A stretch of DNA of 22,944 nucleotides from RGIG5952 sp045627605 (GTDB lineage: Bacteria; Verrucomicrobiota; Kiritimatiellia; RFP12; JAAYLN01): positions 1 through 22,944 of the forward strand of contig JAZQOA010000131.1 of NCBI GenBank assembly GCA_045627605.1. The letters run 5' to 3'. The notes beneath the pieces are model-generated. The model was not told where the DNA came from. It ran no database searches and worked only from the letters and a program-made list of their open reading frames with translations. The number at the start of each line of letters is the position of its first letter. Position 1 is the first letter of the stretch. Positions 1 through 7,457 of the stretch are shown piece by piece. A program made the position numbers and the translations under genes.

Positions 1-1261
1 TGATTTCGTCTTCCGTGCGGGAGGCGAGATCCTTGATGCGGGCGACACCCTTCACGATGTCGTCGGGGCCGATGAAAACCGCGTGCGAGGCGCGTCCTTC
101 GCCGGCCCAGCGGAAAAAGTGCTTGGGCTTCGAGGCCGAAAGCGAGAGATCAACGGGGCGGCCTTCCGAGCGCAGCCTGGCGGCAAGCGCAACGGCGGCA
201 TCGCGCTGTTCGGGGAACATGTAGCCGATGGCGACGCCCTCCTTTTCCGTCGCGGCGTCTTCGCCGAGAAGATCCTTGAGGACTTCCTGGACGACGACGT
301 CGCCGAAGCCGAGGCCAACAGCCGGGGTCGGCTCGCCGCCAATCGACGTCAGGAGGTTGTCGTAGCGGCCACCACCGAAAATCGCCCTGAACTTGCGTTC
401 GGTATCGAACGCCTCGAAGACAATCCCCGTGTAGTACGAGAGCCCGCGGATGACGGCGATGTCGAAGACAAGCCTGTCGGCGAAACCGTACTTTTCCGCT
501 AGCGCGAAAAGATCGCGCAAGCGTTGCACCGCCGGGGAATCTCCGCCGGCGATCAAGGCGGCTTCGTCAAGCGAGCCAACGCCCATAAGCTCGAAGACCT
601 TCGGCACGCCAGCTTCGGGAAGCCCCTCCTCCCTGAGGAGGTCGGCAATCGCCTCGTCGGGAATCTTGCCGCGCTTGTCCAGCGCAAGGAAGACTGCCGA
701 ATGGTGCTCCGGGGCAAAACCCTGCTTCAGCAGGAGCTCGCCGAGAAGCGCGCGGCTATTGACGTGGATGCGGTAGGCTCCGTCGGGCATGCCCATCTGG
801 CGAAGCGCCGTGGCGGCGGCATTCAGCACCTCCGCCTCGGCGACGACAGATTCCTCGCCCACGATGTCGACGTTCCACTGGTAGTGCTCGCGCTTGCGTC
901 CGCGCGTCATGCGCTCGTAGCGGAAGCACTGCGCAATGGTCGACCATTTGAGCGGGAAGTGGAGGCTCCCCTGCTTTGCCGCGACCATGCGGGCCAAGGT
1001 CGGCGTCATCTCGGCGCGGAGCGCGAGACGGCGGCCGCTCTTGTCCTCGAAGTTGTAGATCTGCTCCGTGACTTCCTCGCCGGCCTTGCGTTGGAGAAGC
1101 TCGAGGCTCTCGACGACGCAGGCGTCGTAGGGTGAGAAACCGCAGAGCGAGGCGGCCCGGCGCCACGCGCCGAAGACGCGCTCGCGCCAGACCATGTCCT
1201 CGGGGTAGAAATCCCGCATGCCGCGCGGCGGCTCAAAGGATATCGGCTGCTTGTCGTCCAT
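1..1261 (-). CDS. hisS: Histidyl-tRNA synthetase (3' end cut by window edge)
   Basis: Class II aminoacyl-tRNA synthetase that charges tRNA-His in the cytoplasm. The frame is open for 420 residues from the ATG at 1261 to the window edge, so only a short C-terminal piece is missing compared with the usual 420-450 residues. Visible signatures are motif 2 (FRYER, residues 113-117, followed by a basic TRGRKRE loop), the histidine-specific motif RGLSYYTGIVFE (272-283, including the Arg that replaces a metal in HisRS catalysis) and GGGRYD (296-301). Motif 3 is atypical: PTPAVGLGFG is followed by DVV where many bacterial enzymes have ER. The residues after about 340 fit the anticodon-binding alpha/beta domain. 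The start lies 3 nt after the stop of the upstream HU-like gene, so it is probably translationally coupled as the last visible gene of the rpoZ operon. Confidence 0.96.
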   Translation of the reverse strand, partial: MDDKQPISFEPPRGMRDFYPEDMVWRERVFGAWRRAASLCGFSPYDACVVESLELLQRKAGEEVTEQIYNFEDKSGRRLALRAEMTPTLARMVAAKQGSLHFPLKWSTIAQCFRYERMTRGRKREHYQWNVDIVGEESVVAEAEVLNAAATALRQMGMPDGAYRIHVNSRALLGELLLKQGFAPEHHSAVFLALDKRGKIPDEAIADLLREEGLPEAGVPKVFELMGVGSLDEAALIAGGDSPAVQRLRDLFALAEKYGFADRLVFDIAVIRGLSYYTGIVFEAFDTERKFRAIFGGGRYDNLLTSIGGEPTPAVGLGFGDVVVQEVLKDLLGEDAATEKEGVAIGYMFPEQRDAAVALAARLRSEGRPVDLSLSASKPKHFFRWAGEGRASHAVFIGPDDIVKGVARIKDLASRTEDEI

Positions 1262-1264
1262 GGA

Positions 1265-1645
1265 TTACTTCGCGGCCTTCGACTCGGCGAGAGCGGCGAG
1301 CATCTTGCGGGAGGGTTTGAACTTGACCGTGCGGCGCGGCGGGATCACGACCGTGTGCGCGGGGTCGTTGGGGTTGCGGCCGAGACGGCTGCGGCGCGTA
1401 ATGACCTCGAAAACGCCGAAATCGCGGAACTCGATGTGCTTGCCTTCGAGAATCGCGTCCTTGAGGCTGTCGATCGAGGCCTGGACCACGTCGAGGATGG
1501 CCTGCGCTGTGATGCGCTTGGTGTGCGGCATCGTGTGGACTCTCTTGTAAACAAGAGCCGCGAGCTCGCGCCTGGTCATTGTCTCTTCAGCGGCGCGGGG
1601 TTTGCGGCCGGCTTTCTTGCGGGTTTTGGGTTCCTTAGTTTCCAT
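1265..1645 (-). CDS. HU/IHF-family DNA-binding protein with basic N-terminal extension
   Basis: A 126-residue nucleoid-associated protein that would bend and package DNA as a dimer. A family signature spans residues 75-112: DFGVFEV, then GRNPND (89-94, containing the Pro that intercalates into DNA in HU/IHF), then PPRRTVKFKPS. The helical dimerisation part starts near residue 24 (MTRRELAALVY). The first ~23 residues form a Lys/Arg-rich tail absent from ordinary 90-residue HU proteins, and the C-terminus ends in Ala/Lys. The start at 1645 is chosen over an upstream in-frame start at 1855 because AAGGAG sits 9 nt before it and the upstream residues look non-coding and overlap proS. It lies 88 nt after proS and 3 nt before hisS. 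Whether it behaves like HU or IHF cannot be decided here. Confidence 0.93.
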   Translation of the reverse strand: METKEPKTRKKAGRKPRAAEETMTRRELAALVYKRVHTMPHTKRITAQAILDVVQASIDSLKDAILEGKHIEFRDFGVFEVITRRSRLGRNPNDPAHTVVIPPRRTVKFKPSRKMLAALAESKAAK

Positions 1646-1733
1646 TTCAGTAGTCTCCTTGAGGAGTGTTGTTGTTGTGAGGTTTGTCACCCAGCCCGCA
1701 TCCCCGAAGGATGTCGAGGCCTGGTGAAAAGGG

Positions 1734-3452
1734 TTAGGAAAGAACGGCGAGGGCGTCCCGGACATAGCCCGCGACGAAGTCCGGCGCTTCAGCAACCGGG
1801 ATGATCTTCGAGTCTTTCTCGCCGCGGATGCGGACTTCAAGTCCGCCCTTGGCAAGGGCCTTGGCGCCGGCCACGACGCGAAGCGGGCAGCCGACGAGGT
1901 CGGCGTCCTTGAATTTCACGCCCGGACGTTCGACGCGGTCGTCGACCAGGACGTCGATGCCAAGCGACTCAAGCTTCGCCTCGAGTTCGTCCACGACCTT
2001 GACGACGTCGGGGTTCGCCGGGTCGAGGAGGAGCAGGTCGACGGCGTACGGCGCGACCGAAACCGGCCAGCGGATGCCGTCGGCGTCGTTGGATTGCTCA
2101 ACGACGGCCTGGAGCGTGCGCGTGACGCCGATGCCGTAGCACCCCATGACCATGGTCTGGGGCTGGCCCTTGTCGTCGAGGTAGGTGGCGTGGAACTTCT
2201 CGGTGTACTTCGTGCCGAGCTTGAAGACGTGGCCGACTTCAATGCCGCGCTCGATCGTCAGCGGCTCGCCGCAGTGCGGGCAGCAGTCGCCGGCGACAAC
2301 CGTGGCCAGATCAGCCCAGCCCGCGACGGCAACATCGTCCATGATCGAAACATGCCGGAGGTGGAAGCCGTCCTTGTTGGCGCCGCAGACGATGTCGCGG
2401 GCGCCCTTGAGGGCGATGTCGGCGTAAACGGGAATCTTGACGCCAACGGGACCGATCGACCCGAAGGGGGCGCCGACGGCCTTCTCGGTGGCAACGACAT
2501 CGGCCTGCTCGAGAATCGAGCAGCCGAGCAGGCGGCGGAACTTGCACTCGTTAAGCTCGGCATTGCCCTGGACGATGGCCATGACGGGCTTGCCGTCCGC
2601 CAGGTAGACGAGCGACTTCACGACTTGGTCGGAGGGGACGCCGACGGCCGCAGCGGCCTCATCGACCGTGTGTGCGCCGGGCGTGGCGACTTCCTCGGGA
2701 ATGCCGTTCTTCACATTGTATTTCGACTCGCCGACCTTGCGCTCCGCGCGCTCCTGGTTGGCGGCGTAGTGGCACTTGGAGCAGAAAAGAATACCGTCCT
2801 CGCCCGACGGGGCGAGCACCATGAACTCGTGCGAATGGTTGCCGCCGATGGTTCCGGTATCGGCCTCGACGGGGTGCGCCGCGAGACCGCAGCGCTTGAA
2901 GATGCGCACGTAGGCGTCGTACATCGCCTGGTAGCTCTTGTCGGCCGCGTCCAGCGACACGTCAAAACTGTACGCATCCTTCATGATGAATTCCTTGGCG
3001 CGCATCAACCCGAAACGCGGGCGGATTTCGTCGCGGAATTTCGTCTGGATCTGGTAGACGGTGCAGGGCAGCTGGCGGTACGAGCTGATCTCGTGCGTCA
3101 TGTAGTCGGTGACGACTTCCTCGTGCGTGGGGCCGAGCACCATCGTGCGGTCAGCCCTGTCGCGAAGGCGGAACATCGAGGCGCCCATCTGCGAGGCGCG
3201 GCCCGAAGTCTCCCAAAGTTCAATCGGCTGGAGCGCGGGGAGAAGCACTTCAAGCGCCCCCGCCCTGTCCATTTCCTCGCGGACGATTTTCTCAACCTTT
3301 TTGAGGGCGCGCACGCCCAGGGGCGTGAACGAATAGAGCCCGCCGCTGACCTTGCGGAGCATGCCCGCGCGGAGCATGAGCTTGTGGCTGACGATTTCGG
3401 CTTCCTGCGGGTCGTCGCGGAGCGTGTTGATCAGTGATTTAGTCCAGCGCAT
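1734..3452 (-). CDS. proS: Prolyl-tRNA synthetase, bacterial type with editing domain
   Basis: Class II synthetase that charges tRNA-Pro. From the ATG at 3452 the product is 572 residues, the same length as the E. coli enzyme. Its N-terminus (MRWTKSLINTLRDDP) is typical of the family. Motif 2 is visible as FRDEIRPRFGLMRAKEF, and motif 3 as GCYGIGVTRTLQAVVEQ. Between motifs 2 and 3 there is a YbaK-like insertion domain (around VVKSLVYLADGKPVMAIVQG), which in this family hydrolyses misacylated Ala-tRNA-Pro. A Cys-x2-Cys pair (FCSKCHYA) and a second one (CCPHCGEP) flank the insertion. The C-terminal anticodon domain contains DLVGCPLRVVAGAKAL. A longer in-frame reading from 3785 is rejected because it overlaps the NYN-CSD gene. 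No strong ribosome-binding site precedes 3452. Confidence 0.97.
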   Translation of the reverse strand: MRWTKSLINTLRDDPQEAEIVSHKLMLRAGMLRKVSGGLYSFTPLGVRALKKVEKIVREEMDRAGALEVLLPALQPIELWETSGRASQMGASMFRLRDRADRTMVLGPTHEEVVTDYMTHEISSYRQLPCTVYQIQTKFRDEIRPRFGLMRAKEFIMKDAYSFDVSLDAADKSYQAMYDAYVRIFKRCGLAAHPVEADTGTIGGNHSHEFMVLAPSGEDGILFCSKCHYAANQERAERKVGESKYNVKNGIPEEVATPGAHTVDEAAAAVGVPSDQVVKSLVYLADGKPVMAIVQGNAELNECKFRRLLGCSILEQADVVATEKAVGAPFGSIGPVGVKIPVYADIALKGARDIVCGANKDGFHLRHVSIMDDVAVAGWADLATVVAGDCCPHCGEPLTIERGIEVGHVFKLGTKYTEKFHATYLDDKGQPQTMVMGCYGIGVTRTLQAVVEQSNDADGIRWPVSVAPYAVDLLLLDPANPDVVKVVDELEAKLESLGIDVLVDDRVERPGVKFKDADLVGCPLRVVAGAKALAKGGLEVRIRGEKDSKIIPVAEAPDFVAGYVRDALAVLS

Positions 3453-3498
3453 TTTTTGAAAGGGTTGCAGGTGGTGGGAGGGACTGTCGGCGCCAGGG

Positions 3499-4446
3499 TT
3501 AATCGGCCTTGGCGACCTTGATGGCGATGGGGCCGCGTTCGCGGATTTCCACCGAGAAGGAAACCTCGTCACCTTCCATGAGGTCGTCGAATCCCCCGCC
3601 CTCGACAGCGGAGAAATGGAAGAAGACGTTGTTGGGATACTCGGGGCAGCCAATGAAGCCAAAGCCGTCCTTGATCGTGCAGACCTGGCCGCGAAGCACC
3701 GCGCCGGGAACAGGCTCGAAGACCTCGCTCTTCTGCGGGGTGTCTTCGCCGTCGTCTTCGCGCGAGCCATAGTGGCCGGCGCCAATGCCGGTGTCGACGA
3801 AAAGCTGACGGATGACCGGGTTCTTAATCGTTCCCGTGACGTCCATGATCTCGTGCATCGCGACCGGATACGTGACTTCGTTGATGAGGCGCATCGACGT
3901 TGTCGTCTGGTGGAGGGCCCCCTGGTCGTCGGTGTACTCGAAGTTCCAGCCGAGGAGCATCACGCGTACGCCGAGACGGTTGAGCTTGTTGACAAGCGGC
4001 ACGAAATCGCTGTCGCCGGCGACGAGAACCACGACGTCAAAGAGACCGCGCAACGCGAGGTCGAAGCACTCGAGCGAGAGCATCACGTCAATGCCGACTT
4101 CGTTGTTGCCCTGGATGGGACGGTAATGGGTGATGACGTTCTCGTTCATGAGGACGTCGTCGAAAAGCCGCTCCGTGTAGAGTTTTTCACGGGCCTGGGT
4201 CTGCTGCGCGGAGAAACGGCCGCGAAAGAAATGCGCATCGACAACATGCGCGTAGGCGGGGTCTACGCCTTCGAGTTCCGCCGCCTTGACGCGGATGAAC
4301 TCGTGGAGCCCCGGCACGGATATGCGCTGGCGCCGCGGATGCGAGTAGCGATAGTAGTTGCTGATATGGTGGAAGAAGCCGCCATCATAGAAGACGCCGA
4401 TGCGAAGAAGCTTCGGCAATGCTGTGTTCTTTACTTGAGTTGCCAT
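3499..4446 (-). CDS. NYN-domain (PIN-like) nuclease fused to a cold-shock domain
   Basis: A 315-residue protein with two recognisable parts. Residues ~13-200 form a NYN/LabA-like PIN-fold domain: FYDGGF (first Asp at 21), GNNEVGIDVML (Asp120) and VLVAGDSDFVPLV (Asp145, Asp147). These provide the acidic residues that bind metal in NYN ribonucleases. Residues ~250-315 form a cold-shock domain with an RNP1-like stretch KDGFGFIG (259-266) and an RNP2-like stretch NVFFHFS (273-279), which usually bind single-stranded RNA. A short acidic linker (about 229-240) joins them. The start at 4446 follows AAGGTG at suitable spacing. The gene lies between smpB and proS. A role in RNA processing or decay linked to translation is inference; the substrate is unknown. 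Confidence 0.88.
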   Translation of the reverse strand: MATQVKNTALPKLLRIGVFYDGGFFHHISNYYRYSHPRRQRISVPGLHEFIRVKAAELEGVDPAYAHVVDAHFFRGRFSAQQTQAREKLYTERLFDDVLMNENVITHYRPIQGNNEVGIDVMLSLECFDLALRGLFDVVVLVAGDSDFVPLVNKLNRLGVRVMLLGWNFEYTDDQGALHQTTTSMRLINEVTYPVAMHEIMDVTGTIKNPVIRQLFVDTGIGAGHYGSREDDGEDTPQKSEVFEPVPGAVLRGQVCTIKDGFGFIGCPEYPNNVFFHFSAVEGGGFDDLMEGDEVSFSVEIRERGPIAIKVAKAD

Positions 4447-4482
4447 ATTTTCACCTTAAAACGACCCCCATTATCGGGTAAG

Positions 4483-4968
4483 TCACCTTTTCATCGCCGA
4501 GGCCATCTCCCGGCGGGCGTCGCGATCTACTTCGCGGCGCTTGATCGCCTCGCGTTTGTCCACCATGTTCTTGCCCTTTGCCACGCCGATTTCAAGTTTC
4601 ACCCTCCCCTTTTCGGAAAGGTACATCTTGAGGGGGACGAGAGTCAGGCCTTTTTGCTCCTGGTTGGCGCGCAATTTCAGGATTTCGCGCTTGTGCGCAA
4701 GAAGCCTGCGCGGACGCTGCGTGTCGTGGTTGAAGCGGTTGCCAAAGTCGTATGGGGGGAAGTTCGCCTGGAGCAGCCAGAGCGAAGTTCCCTCCGCCTG
4801 GACGTAGGAGCCGACGATGCTTACGCCGCCTTCACGGACGACTTTGACCTCGGTGCCGCGCAAGGCGATGCCGACTTCAAGCGTGGAAAGAATCGCATAG
4901 TCGTGAAACGCCTTGCGATTTGACGCAAGGACGCCGTCCCTGCGCTGTTCCTTTCCCTTGGCACCCAT
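4483..4968 (-). CDS. smpB: SsrA (tmRNA)-binding protein SmpB
   Basis: SmpB delivers tmRNA to stalled ribosomes during trans-translation. The 161-residue product matches the family length (about 160). Recognisable motifs are NRKAFHDY near the start, GTEVKVVREGGVSIVGSY, FGNRFNHD, RLLAHKREI, KGLTLVPLKMY and KNMVDKREAIKRREVDRD, in the order expected for the OB-fold core and the basic C-terminal tail that enters the mRNA channel. GGAGG lies 9 nt before the ATG, but it forms part of a hairpin described separately. The gene is 69 nt downstream of rpoZ and 36 nt upstream of the NYN-CSD gene. I saw no tmRNA gene in the window, although ssrA is often unlinked. Confidence 0.97.
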   Translation of the reverse strand: MGAKGKEQRRDGVLASNRKAFHDYAILSTLEVGIALRGTEVKVVREGGVSIVGSYVQAEGTSLWLLQANFPPYDFGNRFNHDTQRPRRLLAHKREILKLRANQEQKGLTLVPLKMYLSEKGRVKLEIGVAKGKNMVDKREAIKRREVDRDARREMASAMKR

Positions 4969-4978
4969 TTGAATCTGC

Positions 4979-4996
4979 CTCCACCGACAGGCGGAG
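4979..4996 (-). promoter_or_regulatory. Hairpin overlapping the smpB ribosome-binding site
   Basis: On the minus strand CTCCGCC, loop TGTC and GGTGGAG form a 7-bp stem with one G-T wobble. The 3' arm contains most of the smpB Shine-Dalgarno sequence (GGAGG, 4978-4982). No T-run follows, so this is not a normal terminator. If it folds, it would limit access of ribosomes to smpB. A regulatory role is inference. Confidence 0.45.
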
Positions 4997-5037
4997 CCCT
5001 TGCACCGCGCGTCCAGCCCAACTACGGCAATGGCGGA

Positions 5038-5283
5038 TTAAAACATCCACTTGGTATGCGCGGCCTCTTCCTCGGCCACGGCGTCGAAATCATTTTCCGC
5101 GATCAACTTGCCTTCGCCAATTTCACGAAGTGCGATGTCAAGTTTGTCTTCGTCGGGCGAGAGCGGCATGACAAGGGGGCGCATACCCGTGTTAAGTTCC
5201 TTGACGCGCTTCGAAACCATGTTGACCAGTATCGGTATGCTGGGGACACGGAGCTTTGCCTGCTTGACGAGTTCTTGATCCAT
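5038..5283 (-). CDS. rpoZ: RNA polymerase omega subunit
   Basis: An 81-residue small subunit that helps assemble RNA polymerase by binding the beta' subunit. The helix around VNMVSKRVKELNTG and the motif DIALREIGEGKL (near residues 49-60) correspond to the conserved omega core, in which bacterial proteins usually have ALREI..G.I. The start at 5283 is preferred over an in-frame start at 5313 because GGAG lies about 6-8 nt upstream and the product then begins MDQELVKQAK. It is the first gene of the operon, behind a strong promoter whose predicted leader is about 40 nt. The N-terminal region is less conserved than the core, as is common for omega. The C-terminus (EEEAAHTKWMF) is acidic then hydrophobic and was not recognised. 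Confidence 0.88.
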   Translation of the reverse strand: MDQELVKQAKLRVPSIPILVNMVSKRVKELNTGMRPLVMPLSPDEDKLDIALREIGEGKLIAENDFDAVAEEEAAHTKWMF

Positions 5284-5329
5284 TTTTACTCTCCACAACC
5301 CGAAATGGGTCATAAATTAAAGTTTGTCT

Positions 5330-5358
5330 ATTTTACCAAAGGATATACTTAAAATCAA
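5330..5358 (-). promoter_or_regulatory. Sigma70-type promoter of the rpoZ operon
   Basis: On the minus strand TTGATT (-35, 5353-5358) and TAAAAT (-10, 5330-5335) are separated by exactly 17 bp, with an A/T-rich region upstream. The predicted start of transcription is near 5323, about 40 nt before the rpoZ ATG. A small ACCC/GGGT hairpin (5297-5309) lies in the leader. Confidence 0.7.
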
Positions 5359-5472
5359 GGACGTATCATAAAAAAATACAAGCAAAACAAAGGAAATCGG
5401 GGATGGAATGTCCTTATTTTTGCATCATGGGCGATGTAAAAACCAATATCGGTAAAACAAAATTCTACACAA

Positions 5473-5487
5473 ACACGCCGTGCGTGT
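5473..5487 (-). terminator. Possible weak terminator after the SGNH hydrolase gene
   Basis: ACACGC and GCGTGT form a perfect 6-bp stem with a 3-nt loop. On the minus strand a T-rich but interrupted stretch (TTGTGTAGAATTTTGTTTT) follows. It lies about 50 nt after the stop codon at 5536 and ahead of the rpoZ promoter. A second 6-bp inverted repeat (GTAAGG/CCTTAC, 5515-5539) overlaps the stop codon. Neither has an ideal T-run. Confidence 0.35.
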
Positions 5488-5535
5488 ATGAAATGACTTG
5501 CGACTTCACCACACGTAAGGCGGGGAACATCACCC

Positions 5536-7206
5536 TTACCTCAGCTCGCCCCTGATAATCTCCGAGGCAAACTGCGGGACGTCCATCTTGAATGCCGCCG
5601 CCAATGTTCTGAATTCGTCCCATTCGTTGAGCGAAAAGCCCACGGGCATCAGCTCCGCGCCGCTACTTTGGCGCCAGGCCGCCATGACTTCCGGTGCGTC
5701 CGCCACCTTGCGGCCGAAGGCTTCGAGGATGGTTTCCGCAATGGTTGAATTCCCCCTGAAATTGTAGATCAAGTGGTACCAGCCATGGGTGAGCCACCCT
5801 TCCCCGAAGGGCTCCTGCTCAGCGGGGTGCGCCTTCAGTTTCGCCGCCATAGCCGCGTGGAGATCGGCGAACTTGACTTTGCGGGCCGCGCACGCGCCAC
5901 GGAGCCAGTCGTTGTAGGCGACGGCGCGTTTGTCGTCGTCGCCCTCGCATGTCGCGGACATGACAGGCAGACCGCATACGACCAGGTCGGACCCCGCCGC
6001 CACGAATAAATCGACGAGTTCAAGCATGTTGGTCTGCAGCTCCGCCAATTGCTCCGGAAAATCTGCGGGGCGTTTCGGGCGCATCACGTTGCTGCCGGCG
6101 ACCAAGACTGCCATCGCGGGTTTTTCTTCGGCCAGTTTTTTGGCGTTTTCGAGGAGTTCCCGCATGTCGGGGTTGAAGCGCACATACGCGGTTTTCCTGA
6201 CAACAGGACGCTTGTCGATCACTTCCAGACCCTTCGCCACCATCGGCACCCATCCCGCAGCGACGTCGTTGCCCCAGGCGACGACACGGTCGCCGACGAA
6301 GACGATGTCCGGCGCCTTGCCGGTGTCGTCGCGCGGCGGCGCGGCGGGAGTCTGCGGCGCGGGGCGCCGGCCGGCGGCGACGGCCTCGCGGAGCAAACGC
6401 TCGGCGCACCCCTTTCGCTTCTCCCCGTTTTTCTTGGCGGACTCCAGCGCCTGGGCTTCGTCCCAGTTGAGCCAGAGATTGAAAGTGCGGGCATCTGGCA
6501 AGTCACGCCAGGCCGCCTCAATGGCCGGCGTGGTTTCCACGCCAAATGCCGCCAGAACGCCCTTCGCCATCATCGCGTTGCCGTCGTAGTTCATGTGGAC
6601 GCCGTCCTTCGTGAGCCGGTATTTGGCATCCTTGGGCAAGGGCGTCTCGCCAATGGTCTTGCGCATCAGCGCGTTGAGGTCCGCAAGAGGAATGCCGCGC
6701 GCCGCAGCCTCTTCGCGGAGGAAGCCGCACAGCATGAGGATCTGCTGGTTCTCGTCCGAATCGGGCGTGTCCTCGCCGCGAAGGGTCGGCGTGAGGAGCA
6801 CGGGCCGGATGCCGGCGTCGCGGGCCATGTCGAGCATGGCGCGGACGTTCCTCTGGTAGGCGTCGAAATCGACCTTGCCGTCCTCTTTCCGCACCATCCG
6901 CTTGACATCATTGACGCCGCAGGAAATCGTCACCCAAGCCGGCTTGTTGGTGACGACGTCGCCGGCAAAACGGCGGACCATGTTCTGCGAGGTTTCGGCG
7001 GAATGGCCGGCGGGAATCTTGCCGACCTGAACTCCGGCAATTTCAAATCCCTTCATCACCATGTTGATATAGCCAGCCGGGTAATCGCCGAACTCCGTGA
7101 TGGAGTCTCCGACAAAGGCGATGACCTCGCCATTCTTCACCATACCCTCGCCCAGGGTCGCGGACACCGCTGCGAAAGCAGCCACAAACAATAATGAAAA
7201 CTTCAT
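5536..7206 (-). CDS. Secreted protein with two SGNH/GDSL hydrolase domains, the second degenerate
   Basis: A 556-residue exported protein with a Sec signal peptide (residues 1 to about 19). The first domain (about 27-225) has the full SGNH set: GDSIT (Ser35), the Gly block around 66, GVND (Asn99) and DGVHMN (Asp201, His204). This indicates an active esterase or acetylhydrolase, perhaps acting on acetylated polysaccharides, though the substrate is unknown. The second domain (about 299-520) repeats the fold (PDIVFVGDRVVAWG, VLVAGSNV, LTHGWYHLIYNFRGN), but Arg307 replaces the nucleophilic Ser and the GxND block reads GSNV, so it is probably catalytically dead. A Pro/Ala-rich linker (about 280-296) joins them. 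The start at 7206 has GGAGG 4 nt upstream and begins the signal peptide. It lies 24 nt after the tRNA-Ser gene, with no room for its own promoter. Confidence 0.85.
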   Translation of the reverse strand: MKFSLLFVAAFAAVSATLGEGMVKNGEVIAFVGDSITEFGDYPAGYINMVMKGFEIAGVQVGKIPAGHSAETSQNMVRRFAGDVVTNKPAWVTISCGVNDVKRMVRKEDGKVDFDAYQRNVRAMLDMARDAGIRPVLLTPTLRGEDTPDSDENQQILMLCGFLREEAAARGIPLADLNALMRKTIGETPLPKDAKYRLTKDGVHMNYDGNAMMAKGVLAAFGVETTPAIEAAWRDLPDARTFNLWLNWDEAQALESAKKNGEKRKGCAERLLREAVAAGRRPAPQTPAAPPRDDTGKAPDIVFVGDRVVAWGNDVAAGWVPMVAKGLEVIDKRPVVRKTAYVRFNPDMRELLENAKKLAEEKPAMAVLVAGSNVMRPKRPADFPEQLAELQTNMLELVDLFVAAGSDLVVCGLPVMSATCEGDDDKRAVAYNDWLRGACAARKVKFADLHAAMAAKLKAHPAEQEPFGEGWLTHGWYHLIYNFRGNSTIAETILEAFGRKVADAPEVMAAWRQSSGAELMPVGFSLNEWDEFRTLAAAFKMDVPQFASEIIRGELR

Positions 7207-7221
7207 TTTCCCTCCGCAGGC

Positions 7222-7323
<102 letters not shown>

Positions 7324-7364
7324 GCGAAAACCAAGGCGGACATTGCCGCCAAAGGTTACATTCA

Positions 7365-7392
7365 ATGATATCAAAATACCGAAATTTTGCAA
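7365..7392 (-). promoter_or_regulatory. Candidate promoter for tRNA-Ser (and possibly the SGNH gene)
   Basis: On the minus strand TTGCAA (7387-7392) and TATCAT (7365-7370) are spaced by 16 bp, matching the sigma70 consensus at 4/6 and 5/6 positions. Transcription would begin near 7358, giving a ~35-nt leader before the tRNA. It is the only plausible promoter in the 134-nt gap upstream of the tRNA. Confidence 0.5.
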
Positions 7393-7457
7393 ATTGTTTT
7401 TACAAGGGGACGACATTCAGGCAACGGGAGAACACTTTTTGTCGAGGCAAAATGGAA

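Noticed and set aside
1699..1713. Terminator between proS and the HU-like gene
   Set aside because: The 5-bp CATCC/GGATG stem has no T-run and is short enough to occur by chance in GC-rich DNA.
1646..1855. N-terminal extension of the HU-like protein to 1855
   Set aside because: It overlaps the 3' end of proS and ignores a clear AAGGAG in front of the ATG at 1645.
3453..3785. N-terminal extension of ProS to 3785
   Set aside because: The extra residues overlap the NYN-CSD coding region, are Arg/Ser-rich shadow sequence, and the 572-residue form matches the family length.
4969..5037. tmRNA (ssrA) next to smpB
   Set aside because: The gap is only 69 nt, and neither it nor the other gaps show a tRNA-Ala-like domain or tag-coding sequence.
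7337..7352. GGCGG/CCGCC hairpin in the tRNA leader as a regulatory element
   Set aside because: The stem is only 5 bp with no nearby gene start or T-run; its similarity to the hairpin at 9699-9714 is limited to the short GC-rich stem.
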